Assembly (NCBI RefSeq): GCF_002091475.1
Contig: NZ_BCTR01000014.1
Location: forward strand, 124,001-188,000
From: Sphingomonas azotifigens NBRC 15497
GTDB lineage: Bacteria > Pseudomonadota > Alphaproteobacteria > Sphingomonadales > Sphingomonadaceae
Length of the DNA: 64,000 nucleotides
Reading direction: 5' to 3'
This document shows, one piece after another, positions 44,365-52,035 of this stretch; within the stretch, counting starts at the first letter, position 1; the number at the start of each line of letters is the position of its first letter. Under the pieces are notes generated by a model that was not told the origin of the DNA, did not search any database, and worked only from the letters and a program-made list of their open reading frames with translations. The translations under genes were made by a program, and so were the position numbers.

Positions 44365-45320
44365 CGCAGCATCACCAGCGCCTTGACGAAATGCTCGGGC
44401 TTGTCGCGGGTTGCCGCCAGCGCCTCGCCAAGTTCTTCCAGTGGGTAGCGATGCGTGTAGAGCGGCGCCGGGTCGAGCCGCCCGTTCGCCACCGCGTCCA
44501 CGGCCTCGCGCAGGCCCTGCATCTGCACCGCGGGGTCGCGCTCATGGGCGTTGATCACGTCGATGCCCTTCCAGTTCCAGCCCTGCAGGTTGACCTGGCG
44601 CGGCCCGTCCTGATGATAGCCCGCCACCACCAGCTTGCCGCCGAAGCCGACCAACTCGCCCGCCAGATCGAGCGGCCATTGCTTGCCCACCGCCTCGATC
44701 ACCCGCGCACACATGGCCTCTTCGGTGAGCGCCTTGACCGCATCGATGATCGCATAATGGTCGTCCATCGGGATCGTCTCGGCCGCGCCATAGTGCTTGG
44801 CGAGGTCGAGCGACTCCTGCCGCCGCGAGATCGCGATCACCCGCGCGCCGGCATCGCTGGCCAATTTCGTGAGCACCGCGCCAAGAAAGCCGATGCCGAT
44901 GATCGCGACAGTCTGGCCGGCGCGAATGTCGCTGCGACGGAAGATGTTGAAGGCGCAGCCCAGAGGCTCGCCGGGAAAGGGCTGGCCGGAGAGGCTGTCG
45001 GGCAGCTTCACCACCATGTCGGCCTTGGCGACGTCATAGTCGGCGAAGCTGCGGAAGGAGAGCGAGGCGACCCGGTCGCCCGGTATCAGCCCCTCGACGC
45101 CCTCGCCCACCACGTCAATCTCGCCCCAGCCCTCATGGCCGAGCCCGCCGGGATCGCCGGGGAACTGGCTCCAGGGCTGGCCCTGCCACGGCTCGACATT
45201 GGAGGCGCAGACGCCACAGCCCTCCAGCCGGATGCGCACCTCGCCCGGGCCCGGCGCGGGGAGCGTCGCCGTCTCGATCCGGATCTGCTCCGGACCTTCG
45301 AGGATGGCCGCGCGCATCAT
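44361..45320 (-). CDS. MDR/zinc-type alcohol dehydrogenase-like protein
   Basis: 319 residues from the first of two ATGs (45320), with GGAG eight bases upstream. Medium-chain dehydrogenase: GCGVCASN with Cys near 38, GLGHEGWGEI, and NAD-binding AIIGIGFLGAV. The structural-zinc cysteine lobe is absent, as in the shorter threonine/sorbitol dehydrogenase-like subgroup. First gene of a two-gene unit with Gfo/Idh, 47 bp from the divergent DUF1003 gene. It may act on the same sugar or cyclitol as Gfo/Idh. Substrate unknown. Confidence 0.85.
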   Translation of the reverse strand: MMRAAILEGPEQIRIETATLPAPGPGEVRIRLEGCGVCASNVEPWQGQPWSQFPGDPGGLGHEGWGEIDVVGEGVEGLIPGDRVASLSFRSFADYDVAKADMVVKLPDSLSGQPFPGEPLGCAFNIFRRSDIRAGQTVAIIGIGFLGAVLTKLASDAGARVIAISRRQESLDLAKHYGAAETIPMDDHYAIIDAVKALTEEAMCARVIEAVGKQWPLDLAGELVGFGGKLVVAGYHQDGPRQVNLQGWNWKGIDVINAHERDPAVQMQGLREAVDAVANGRLDPAPLYTHRYPLEELGEALAATRDKPEHFVKALVMLR

Positions 45321-45367
45321 GCGCTTTCTCCGTGCAACCAATTGATTTGACGCGATGTTGTCGAACG

Positions 45368-45892
45368 ATGATCGAACCACGCCAGGGCATGGGCGCCACG
45401 CTCCGCCAGAACATTGAAGACCTCACGGCGCGGCAGCGCGAGGATGCCCTGCGCGCACCGCTCAGTGACAAGGTGGCGGATCGGATCACCCGCTTCACGG
45501 GATCGATGACGTTCGTGGTGCTGCATCTGGTCCTCTTCGGGCTTTGGATTTCGGTGAATCTGGGGGTGCTACCGGTGCTGCCGCGCTTCGATCCGACTTT
45601 CGTGGCGCTGGCGATGGTCGCGTCGGTGGAGGCGATCTTCCTCTCGACCTTCGTGCTGATCAGCCAGAACCGCATGGCGGCGGTCGCCGATCGCCGCGCC
45701 GACCTTGACCTGCATGTCAGCCTGCTCACCGAGCATGAGCTGACCAAGCTGGCCGGGCTGGTGGAGCGGATCGCCGACAAGCTCGACATCCGGCCGGACG
45801 ATCCCGCCTTCGCCGAGATCCACGCGGATGTAGAGCCGGGCCAGGTGCTCGACGCGCTCGACGAGAGCCGGAAGGAAAAGGGGATCGACTAG
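45368..45892 (+). CDS. DUF1003 family inner-membrane protein
   Basis: 174 residues from the ATG at 45368; another in-frame ATG at 45389 is possible, since neither has a clear ribosome site. The segment KVADRITRFTGSMTFVVLHL and two membrane helices (about residues 40-62 and 76-98), then SQNRMAAVADRRADLDLHV, are characteristic of DUF1003. The C-terminal part is a cytoplasmic helical tail. Function of the family is unknown. It stands alone on the plus strand inside the glycan region and ends at the large repeat element. Confidence 0.85.
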   Translation: MIEPRQGMGATLRQNIEDLTARQREDALRAPLSDKVADRITRFTGSMTFVVLHLVLFGLWISVNLGVLPVLPRFDPTFVALAMVASVEAIFLSTFVLISQNRMAAVADRRADLDLHVSLLTEHELTKLAGLVERIADKLDIRPDDPAFAEIHADVEPGQVLDALDESRKEKGID

Positions 45893-45898
45893 TCCCTC

Positions 45899-46068
45899 AA
45901 ATTCCTCCCCGGTACGGGGAGGGGGACCATCCGCGTAGCGGATGGTGGAGGGGCCGCGCCGCAGGCGCGGTCGGGCTGAAACCGCAGGGTGTTCCGCCGC
46001 TGACGCGGCGGCCCCTCCACCACGCTGCTGCGAAGCGCGGTCCCCCTCCCCGTACCGGGGAGGAATTT
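45899..46068. mobile_element. MITE-like element with perfect 30-bp terminal inverted repeats
   Basis: Positions 45899-45928 and 46039-46068 are perfect inverted repeats of 30 bp (outer end AAATTCCTCCCCGG). Inside lies a second inverted pair, GGTGGAGGGGCC and GGCCCCTCCACC, and several small hairpins (ATCCGC-GTA-GCGGAT; CCGCGCC-GCA-GGCGCGG; CCGCCGC-TGAC-GCGGCGG). The 170-bp unit has no ORF of note. It separates the convergent DUF1003 and inositol-phosphate synthase genes, so it could end both transcripts. No obvious target-site duplication flanks it. Confidence 0.65.
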
Positions 46069-46083
46069 GCAAGGCTTCCACAA

Positions 46084-47190
46084 TCACTCCCCCGCGATGA
46101 ACGCTTCCACCGCCGCGTACGCATCGTCGTCCGGCATCTGCTCGGGCGGGTGCTTGCAGAACCACGCCGCTGCCGGAAGGATCGCCCCGCCCAGCCCGCG
46201 GTCCTGCGCCAACTTGGCGCAGCGGATCATGTCGATCGCGACCCCGGCGCTGTTCGGGCTGTCCTCCACTGACAGGCGCAGTTCCAGGTTCATCGGCACG
46301 CCGCCGAACATCTGGCCTTCCATGCGCAGGAAGCAGATCTTGTTGTCGTTCTGCCACGCCACATAGTCGCTGGGGCCGACATGGATGTTCGCGTCCTCCA
46401 GCCGGGCCTCGGCGACCGACTGCACCGCCTCGGTCTTCGATTCCTTCTTCGACGCCAGCCGCGAGCGGTTGAGCATGTTGAGGAAATCGGTGTTGCCGCC
46501 GGTGTTGAGCTGATACGTCCGCTCCAGCTTGACGCCGCGCTTGCGGAACAGGTCGGTCAGCACGCGGTGGACGATGGTCGCGCCGAGCTGCGCCTTGATG
46601 TCGTCGCCGATAATCGGCACCCCCGCGGCCGCGAACCGCGCCGCCCATTCGGGGTTGCTGGCGATGAACACGGGGATGTTGTTGACGAACGCCACCCCGG
46701 CCTCGAGGGCGCACTCCGCATAGAACTCGGTCGCCGCCTGCGAGCCGACCGGCAGATAGTTCATCAGCACATGCGTGTTGGTCTCGCGCAGCGCCTGGAT
46801 AATCTCGTCCTTGCTGGGCTCCGCGCCGTCCCCGAGCAGGAAGGTGCGCTCGGGCGCATAGTCCGCCATGTGATCGGCGACGCCGTCGAGCACCCTACCC
46901 ATCCGCACCTTGGCGCCGGTATGTCGCACCTCGTCACAGAACACCGCCGTGCAGTTCGGCTTGGCGAAGATCGCCTCGGCGACATCATGCCCCACCTTGC
47001 GGCTGTCGACATCCCAGGCGGCGACCACCCGGATGTCGCTGGGGGCATAGCCGCCCAGTTCCGGGTGCATCAGCCCGACCATGTCGTTGGCGCCGGCGCG
47101 GTAATGCTCGATGCCCTGGACGAGCGAGCTGGCGCAATTGCCGACCCCCACGAGCGCGACATTGATGGCATGGCGGTCTGGGGACAGCAT
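46084..47190 (-). CDS. Inositol-3-phosphate synthase (bacterial type)
   Basis: 368 residues, the bacterial/archaeal length. The NAD-binding ALVGVGNCASSLVQG starts at about residue 11; NYLPVGSQAAT, INNIPV-type FVNNIPVFIAS, GDDIKAQLGATIVHR and the lysine-rich NTGGNTDFLNML/SKKESKT active-site region are all there. It converts glucose-6-phosphate to inositol-3-phosphate. The start overlaps the glycoside hydrolase stop by one base. In this cluster its product, perhaps dephosphorylated by the histidine phosphatase, may feed an inositol-containing glycan or glycolipid. Reaction confident, end product inferred. Confidence 0.92.
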   Translation of the reverse strand: MLSPDRHAINVALVGVGNCASSLVQGIEHYRAGANDMVGLMHPELGGYAPSDIRVVAAWDVDSRKVGHDVAEAIFAKPNCTAVFCDEVRHTGAKVRMGRVLDGVADHMADYAPERTFLLGDGAEPSKDEIIQALRETNTHVLMNYLPVGSQAATEFYAECALEAGVAFVNNIPVFIASNPEWAARFAAAGVPIIGDDIKAQLGATIVHRVLTDLFRKRGVKLERTYQLNTGGNTDFLNMLNRSRLASKKESKTEAVQSVAEARLEDANIHVGPSDYVAWQNDNKICFLRMEGQMFGGVPMNLELRLSVEDSPNSAGVAIDMIRCAKLAQDRGLGGAILPAAAWFCKHPPEQMPDDDAYAAVEAFIAGE

Positions 47191-48191
47191 CAGGCGGACC
47201 TCCTCTCGGCGGCGAGACGCTCGTCGCGGTTGAACAGCAAGGGGTTGAGCTCAGGCTGGCTGGTCGCCAGCGCCACGGGGGCGACCGGCGCCGACACCGT
47301 CGCGGTGCCGGCATAGCGATCGATCATCCAGGCGCAGAAATCGGCAAAGGCCTGCGGATCGCGCGCGGGGCTGGTGTGGTGCGGCGCGATGCCGAGATGC
47401 TCGGGGGTAAAGCAGAAGGTGACGGTGACGTCGAAATCCGCCAGCGCCTCCATCTGTCGATCGAACCAGTCGACCGCATTCTCTCGGAAGCTGTCTGCCC
47501 AGCTGAGCCCGGTGCGGATGCGGCGTGTGCCGAGCCGCCTCATCCACGCCACCGCCTCGTCGAGCCGGGGATCGTGGAAGTGGAACCACTGCATCAGCCC
47601 CACCTCGGCGGCATGCTCGGCATAGACGTCGAGCGCGGGCTTGGGGGTGCCATCCTCGCGGATCAGGCCAAGATAGAAATGGCGGTAATAGGACGAGCCT
47701 TCCGCCTCGCGATGGCGCGTTTCGGCACCCCAGCTGGTCGGCAGGTCGAACAGCGAATACCAGAAGACGCGCTCCGCCTTGTCGCGCAGCAGTTCCACCG
47801 TGCGGCGCAGTCCGAACTCCTGCACTTCCTCGGCACCGAACGAGCTGACGCCCACCTCGGTAACCCACACCGGCTTATCGGTGACCGCCTGGATCTCGGC
47901 GATCTTGTCCGGCCAGGCGGAGAGCGGCCACAGGTTCCAGTCGAGCGGGAAGCCGTGCACCGCCACCACGTCAACCGCATCCAGCGCGCCATGCCCCTCC
48001 ATCCGCTGCAACCAGTGCGGGTCGATCGGGGACATGCCGCCGAGCACGCGGGGCAGCTTGGGGTTCACCCCGCGGATCGCGTTGCCCGCCGCGATGACAT
48101 GCTGCGCGAACAGGGACCAATCCGGATCGATCACCGGGTCCCAGTGCGACTTGTTGTTGGGCTCGTTCCAGAGCATCGCCGCTTCGATCAT
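47190..48191 (-). CDS. Clan GH-A glycoside hydrolase-like protein, circularly permuted barrel
   Basis: 333 residues from an ATG at 48191 overlapping the methyltransferase stop (ATGA). It begins at once with LWNEPNN (acid/base-type E10, normally at barrel strand 4), then VAVHGFPLDW (strand 6), VWVTEVG (nucleophile-type E112, strand 7), RVFWYSLFD (strand 8) and LIREDGTPKPAL, which is how GH39/GH5-like domains usually end (about residue 187). What follows, LDEAVAWMRRLGTRRIRTGLSW, VTVTFCFTPEHLG and DPQAFADFCAWMIDRYAG (209-294), looks like strands 1-3 that normally precede WNEPN. So the barrel appears permuted rather than truncated. No signal peptide. Substrate unknown; xylosidase-like activity is possible. 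Confidence 0.75.
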   Translation of the reverse strand: MIEAAMLWNEPNNKSHWDPVIDPDWSLFAQHVIAAGNAIRGVNPKLPRVLGGMSPIDPHWLQRMEGHGALDAVDVVAVHGFPLDWNLWPLSAWPDKIAEIQAVTDKPVWVTEVGVSSFGAEEVQEFGLRRTVELLRDKAERVFWYSLFDLPTSWGAETRHREAEGSSYYRHFYLGLIREDGTPKPALDVYAEHAAEVGLMQWFHFHDPRLDEAVAWMRRLGTRRIRTGLSWADSFRENAVDWFDRQMEALADFDVTVTFCFTPEHLGIAPHHTSPARDPQAFADFCAWMIDRYAGTATVSAPVAPVALATSQPELNPLLFNRDERLAAERRSA

Positions 48192-48997
48192 GCGACGTCT
48201 CCCTTCGCCGGATAGACGGCGGTCGGGCCATATTGTGCGTAGGGCACGTCGGCGACGCGGCACCAATAGACTTCGGACTCCGGGTTCGCCTCGATCGTGA
48301 AGCCCGCGGCGCGCAGCATCGCCTGGCTGGCAGCGGCATTGGGCGCCCACCAGTTGGTCCAGTCATGCGCGAACTGGCGTTCGATGAAGTGCAGCTTGGG
48401 ATAGCCTGCATCGTTGAAATAGGCCGGCGGATCGAAGGTGCCGGGCATATGGAAGGGATGATCCTCCGGCACCTCGGCAACCGCGTCCGATCCCTGTTGC
48501 ATCGTCTGGAACAGCATGAACTCGCCTGCGACATGTTCGCGGATCAGGTCCAGCGCCAGCAGGGGATGGCGCAGATGGTAGAGCACGCCCATGAAGATCA
48601 CGATGTCGAACCGGCGTCCGAGCGCCGCCACGTCGTACACCGAGCGCTGCTCGAAGCGGACGTCTTCGTAGCCCAACGCCTCGGCGGCGAAGCGGGCCTG
48701 CGCCAGATAGCGTTCGTCGCTGTCGATGCCGAGCACCTCACCCGCCCCGCGCCGCTTCATCTCGAAGGCATAGAAGCCCGCATTGCAGCCGATATCGAGC
48801 ACCGAGCGCCCTTCCAGATCCTCCGGCAGCGCGTCGGCGAAGCGCGCGAACTTGAACGCGGGATAGTCGCCCAGGAAATGGTCCGGCGCGGTTTCCAGCC
48901 CCTGGATACGGATGTTCTGGAACCACGGGCCCAGCGCATCGATGCGCGCACGCAGGTCGTCCGCCGGCGCAGCGTGCGCCGTGGCTAGGTTTCTCAT
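48188..48997 (-). CDS. SAM-dependent methyltransferase, CmoB/DUF1698-like
   Basis: 269 residues from an ATG at 48997, which overlaps the phosphatase stop (ATGA). The SAM-binding motif is VLDIGCNAGFYAFEMKRRGA (about 70-90), followed by GIDSDERYLAQARFA and FMGVLYHLRHPL. The early LGPWFQNIRIQG resembles the start of CmoB-type enzymes, but it is not in a tRNA-modification context. With glycosyltransferases and inositol synthase around it, methylation of a sugar, cyclitol or glycan is more likely. Substrate unproven. Confidence 0.82.
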   Translation of the reverse strand: MRNLATAHAAPADDLRARIDALGPWFQNIRIQGLETAPDHFLGDYPAFKFARFADALPEDLEGRSVLDIGCNAGFYAFEMKRRGAGEVLGIDSDERYLAQARFAAEALGYEDVRFEQRSVYDVAALGRRFDIVIFMGVLYHLRHPLLALDLIREHVAGEFMLFQTMQQGSDAVAEVPEDHPFHMPGTFDPPAYFNDAGYPKLHFIERQFAHDWTNWWAPNAAASQAMLRAAGFTIEANPESEVYWCRVADVPYAQYGPTAVYPAKGDVA

Positions 48998-49593
48998 TCC
49001 TGTCCCCCGTTGAGCTTGAGCAGACGCGCTCCCCAAGTGCCGATCAGCAGCGTGCTGACCGATCCGGGATCGACGTCGAAGGCGAGCAGGCGATCGAGGC
49101 CCAGCCCGAGATAATGAGCGACCACGCCCCGAATGATGTCGCAGTGGCTGACGCAGAGGAGCGTGCCGTTCCAGCCGCGCTGCACCAGCGCATCGAGATG
49201 GCCGACGGCGCGGGCGGTGGCCTCCGCCATGCGCTCGCCATTGGGCGGCCGGACCGCGGAGCGCTGCCGGTTCCATTCGCGCCAGCCGGGCTCGCGCTCG
49301 AGGTCATCGAAGCTGCGACCGGTCCAGGCGCCGAAATCGACTTCGTCCAGCGCCTCCACCACCTGCGCGCGCACGCCGATGCGGCTGCCGATGATCTCGG
49401 CGGTAGCGCGCGTCCGCTCGCGCGGGCTGCAATGGATCGCGGCGATCGGGCTCTCGCGCGCGAAATGCGCCGCCAGCCACTGCGCCTGCGCATGCCCCGC
49501 CACCGAAAGCGGCGATCGCACACTACGCCCGCTCAACACCCGGCCGACTTCCTCATGCGCGCCGTGCCGGATCAGATGTACTTTTGCAGTCAT
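48994..49593 (-). CDS. Histidine phosphatase family (phosphoglycerate mutase-like) protein
   Basis: 199 residues. The catalytic RHG motif is at residues 9-11, followed by SPRERTRATAEII (second active-site Arg), a glutamate in DEVDFGAWTGRSF and the distal histidine in CVSHCDIIRG. The proton-donor region suits a phosphatase rather than a mutase. First gene of the leftward arm, 44 bp downstream of a candidate EcfG -10. It could dephosphorylate inositol-3-phosphate or a sugar phosphate made by the cluster; this is inference. Confidence 0.85.
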   Translation of the reverse strand: MTAKVHLIRHGAHEEVGRVLSGRSVRSPLSVAGHAQAQWLAAHFARESPIAAIHCSPRERTRATAEIIGSRIGVRAQVVEALDEVDFGAWTGRSFDDLEREPGWREWNRQRSAVRPPNGERMAEATARAVGHLDALVQRGWNGTLLCVSHCDIIRGVVAHYLGLGLDRLLAFDVDPGSVSTLLIGTWGARLLKLNGGQE

Positions 49594-49636
49594 CAGAAGG
49601 TTTGCAGCCCATCAGCATCAACTTAGATGCTTCCGT

Positions 49637-49662
49637 AACAACCACCATGCTACAAATGTTCC
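49637..49662 (-). promoter_or_regulatory. Candidate EcfG (general stress) promoter, leftward
   Basis: On the minus strand GGAAC (49662-49658), 17 spacer bases, then TGTT (49640-49637). The alphaproteobacterial EcfG consensus is GGAAC-N16/17-cGTT. The -10 lies 44 bp before the phosphatase ATG. Confidence 0.55.
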
Positions 49663-49726
49663 AATTAACCTACATCATCTTCAAACATTCAACTAGATCA
49701 ATGTGGTCGTTACGTCACGATCACCG

Positions 49727-49751
49727 GGAACAAGATGAAGAAGAAGCTGTT
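49727..49751 (+). promoter_or_regulatory. Candidate EcfG (general stress) promoter, rightward
   Basis: GGAAC (49727-49731), a 16-base spacer, then TGTT (49748-49751), a close match to GGAAC-N16/17-cGTT. It lies 87 bp before the first epimerase ATG. With the mirror-image motif on the other strand this 244-bp, AT-richer gap (49594-49837) appears to be a divergent general-stress control region. No other feature is seen in the gap. Confidence 0.6.
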
Positions 49752-49837
49752 ATTTTCACTGGAAGACGATGTCCCTAGCAAGTCATCAATGTGTAACGAC
49801 TTACCCAGGTTAGTTTCAGGTCAGGAAAGCGATCGGC

Positions 49838-50953
49838 ATGGCGGAAAAGGTGCTCGTAACGGGCGGCGCAGGGTTCATCGGGTGCCAGGTTTCAGCCGAG
49901 CTTCTTCGCAGAGGACACCAGGTTCGCGTCCTCGACTCCATGCTGGAACAGGTCCATGGCGATCGCGCCCGCCCTGAAGCACTTGCCGCCGATGTCGAGT
50001 TGATCCGCGCCGATGTGCGCGACGGCGATGCGGTCGCCCAGGCGCTGCAGGGCGTCGACAGCGTGATTCACCTCGCCGCCGAAGTCGGCGTCGGCCAGTC
50101 GATGTACGAAGTCGAACGCTACACCTCGGCCAACGATGTCGGCACCGCGGTGCTGTTCGAACGGCTGATCGACCAGCCCGTCCGCCGCGTCGTCACCGCG
50201 TCGTCGATGAGCATCTATGGCGAAGGCCTGTACCGCGACGCGGACGGTGCGCTCGTCGAAAATGCCGAGCGCGGCGCCGTTCGTGACGGTCAGGCGCAGT
50301 GGAATCCGCTCGACACGCAGGGTCGCCCGCTGCAACCGGTTGCAACACCCGAATGGAAGCGACCGAGCCTCGCCTCGATCTATGCGCTCAACAAATATGT
50401 GCAGGAGCGCACCACCCACATCATGGGCGCGCCCTATGGCATCGAGACCGCGTGCCTGCGGCTGTTCAACGTCTACGGCCCCGGCCAGGCGCTGTCGAAC
50501 CCCTATACCGGCGTGCTGGCGATCTTCGCCTCGCGACTGCTCAACGGCCAGCGCCCGATGATCTTCGAGGATGGCGAGCAGCGCCGCGACTTCGTGCATG
50601 TCAGCGACGTCGCCCGCGCCTTCGCCGATGCGCTCACCCTGCCCCAGGCCGCGGGCCAGACCTTCAACATCGGATCGGGCAATGATCGCTCGATCACCCA
50701 GGTCGCCGAAGCACTCGCCCGCGCCATGGGCCGCAACGATGCGACGCCCGAGATCGTCGGCAAGTCGCGCGTCGGCGATATCCGCCACTGCTTCTGCGAC
50801 ACCAGCATGGCCCGCGAGAAGCTCGGCTTCGAGGCGCGGCAGGATTTCGAGGCCGGTCTCGCCGAGCTTGCCGACTGGGTGCAGCAGCAGACCGCCGAGG
50901 ACCGCGTGGGCCAAGCGCGCGCCGAACTCGAGAAGCGGGGCCTGGTCGCATGA
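49838..50953 (+). CDS. NAD-dependent nucleotide-sugar epimerase/dehydratase
   Basis: 371 residues of an extended SDR. NAD-binding TGGAGFIG at 8-15, substrate-binding SSMSIYGEG, catalytic Y182 and K186 (YALNK), then RLFNVYGPGQ and RRDFVHVSDVARA. Most like UDP-glucose 4-epimerase and related enzymes. First gene of the rightward glycan operon. The insertion around residues 140-170 (GAVRDGQAQWNPLDTQG) is longer than in GalE and may change specificity. Exact sugar not assignable. Confidence 0.88.
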   Translation: MAEKVLVTGGAGFIGCQVSAELLRRGHQVRVLDSMLEQVHGDRARPEALAADVELIRADVRDGDAVAQALQGVDSVIHLAAEVGVGQSMYEVERYTSANDVGTAVLFERLIDQPVRRVVTASSMSIYGEGLYRDADGALVENAERGAVRDGQAQWNPLDTQGRPLQPVATPEWKRPSLASIYALNKYVQERTTHIMGAPYGIETACLRLFNVYGPGQALSNPYTGVLAIFASRLLNGQRPMIFEDGEQRRDFVHVSDVARAFADALTLPQAAGQTFNIGSGNDRSITQVAEALARAMGRNDATPEIVGKSRVGDIRHCFCDTSMAREKLGFEARQDFEAGLAELADWVQQQTAEDRVGQARAELEKRGLVA

Positions 50954-52035
50954 ACGGCAGTGACGAGCGGCCGATCCTGATCACCGGGGGCGCCGGCTTT
51001 ATCGGCTCGAACCTCGCCGACCGGCTGGCGCGCCAGGGCGAGACGGTGGTGATCTACGACGCGCTGCGCCGCCCCGGCGTCGAGCGCAACCTCGCCTGGC
51101 TGCAGGTGCGCCACGGCGACCGCATCCGTCCGGTCATCGCCGACATCCGCGACACGCCGAAGCTGGCCGACGCCGTGCGCGCTGCCCGCGCGGTGTTCCA
51201 CTTCGCCGCACAGGTGGCGGTGACCACCAGCCTCACCGATCCGATCGGCGATTTCGAAGTCAACATCGCCGCCACCTTTGCGCTGCTGGAGGCCGCGCGC
51301 ACCGCGGCGACCCCGCCGCCGGTGATCTTCGCCTCGACCAACAAGGTCTATGGCGATCTCGCCGATCTCGACTTCGCGCTGGGCGTCAACGGGTACCAGC
51401 CGGTCGACCACGCGGTGCACGCGCGCGGCATCGGCGAGGCGCGGCCGCTCGATTTCCACACGCCCTATGGCTGCTCCAAGGGCGCGGCGGACCAATATGT
51501 GCTCGACTATGCCCGCAGCTACGGCCTGCCGACCGCGGTGCTGCGGATGAGCTGCATCTATGGCCAGCGCCAGATGGGCACCGAGGACCAGGGCTGGGTC
51601 GCCCATTTCCTGATCCGCGCGCTCGAAGGCGCGCCGATCACGCTCTATGGCGACGGCCACCAGGTGCGCGACATTCTCGACGTATCGGATGCGGTCGACG
51701 CCTATATCGCCGCCTGGCGGCAGATCGATCGGGTATCGGGCCAGGCGTTCAACCTCGGCGGCGGTCCCGCGAATGCGGTCAGCCTGCGCACGCTGCTGGC
51801 GCATGTCGAGGCGATCACCGGCCGCCCGCTCGACCTGCACTTCGACGACTGGCGCGCGGGCGACCAGCGCTATTTTGTCGCCGATACCCGCAAGGCGCGC
51901 GCGGCGCTCGGGCTCGGCACGCCGACGGGGTGGCAGGACGGCGTGACCGCGCTTGCCCGCTGGCTCGGCGAAGAGCGCGGCCTGACGCTGGGCAGCAGGG
52001 GGGAGCGCGAACGCATGGCGGCGGCCGCTTCGTGA
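50950..52035 (+). CDS. NAD-dependent epimerase, CDP-paratose 2-epimerase-like
   Basis: 361 residues, ATG overlapping the previous stop by four bases. TGGAGFIGSN near the start, FASTNKVYGDL, catalytic Y173 and K177 (YGCSK) with FHTPYGCSKGAADQYVLDYA, and RMSCIYGQRQMGTEDQGWV. This set is typical of the CDP-paratose/tyvelose 2-epimerase branch, though it is also found in uncharacterised surface-glycan clusters. It probably makes a nucleotide sugar used by the following transferases. Confidence 0.87.
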   Translation: MNGSDERPILITGGAGFIGSNLADRLARQGETVVIYDALRRPGVERNLAWLQVRHGDRIRPVIADIRDTPKLADAVRAARAVFHFAAQVAVTTSLTDPIGDFEVNIAATFALLEAARTAATPPPVIFASTNKVYGDLADLDFALGVNGYQPVDHAVHARGIGEARPLDFHTPYGCSKGAADQYVLDYARSYGLPTAVLRMSCIYGQRQMGTEDQGWVAHFLIRALEGAPITLYGDGHQVRDILDVSDAVDAYIAAWRQIDRVSGQAFNLGGGPANAVSLRTLLAHVEAITGRPLDLHFDDWRAGDQRYFVADTRKARAALGLGTPTGWQDGVTALARWLGEERGLTLGSRGERERMAAAAS

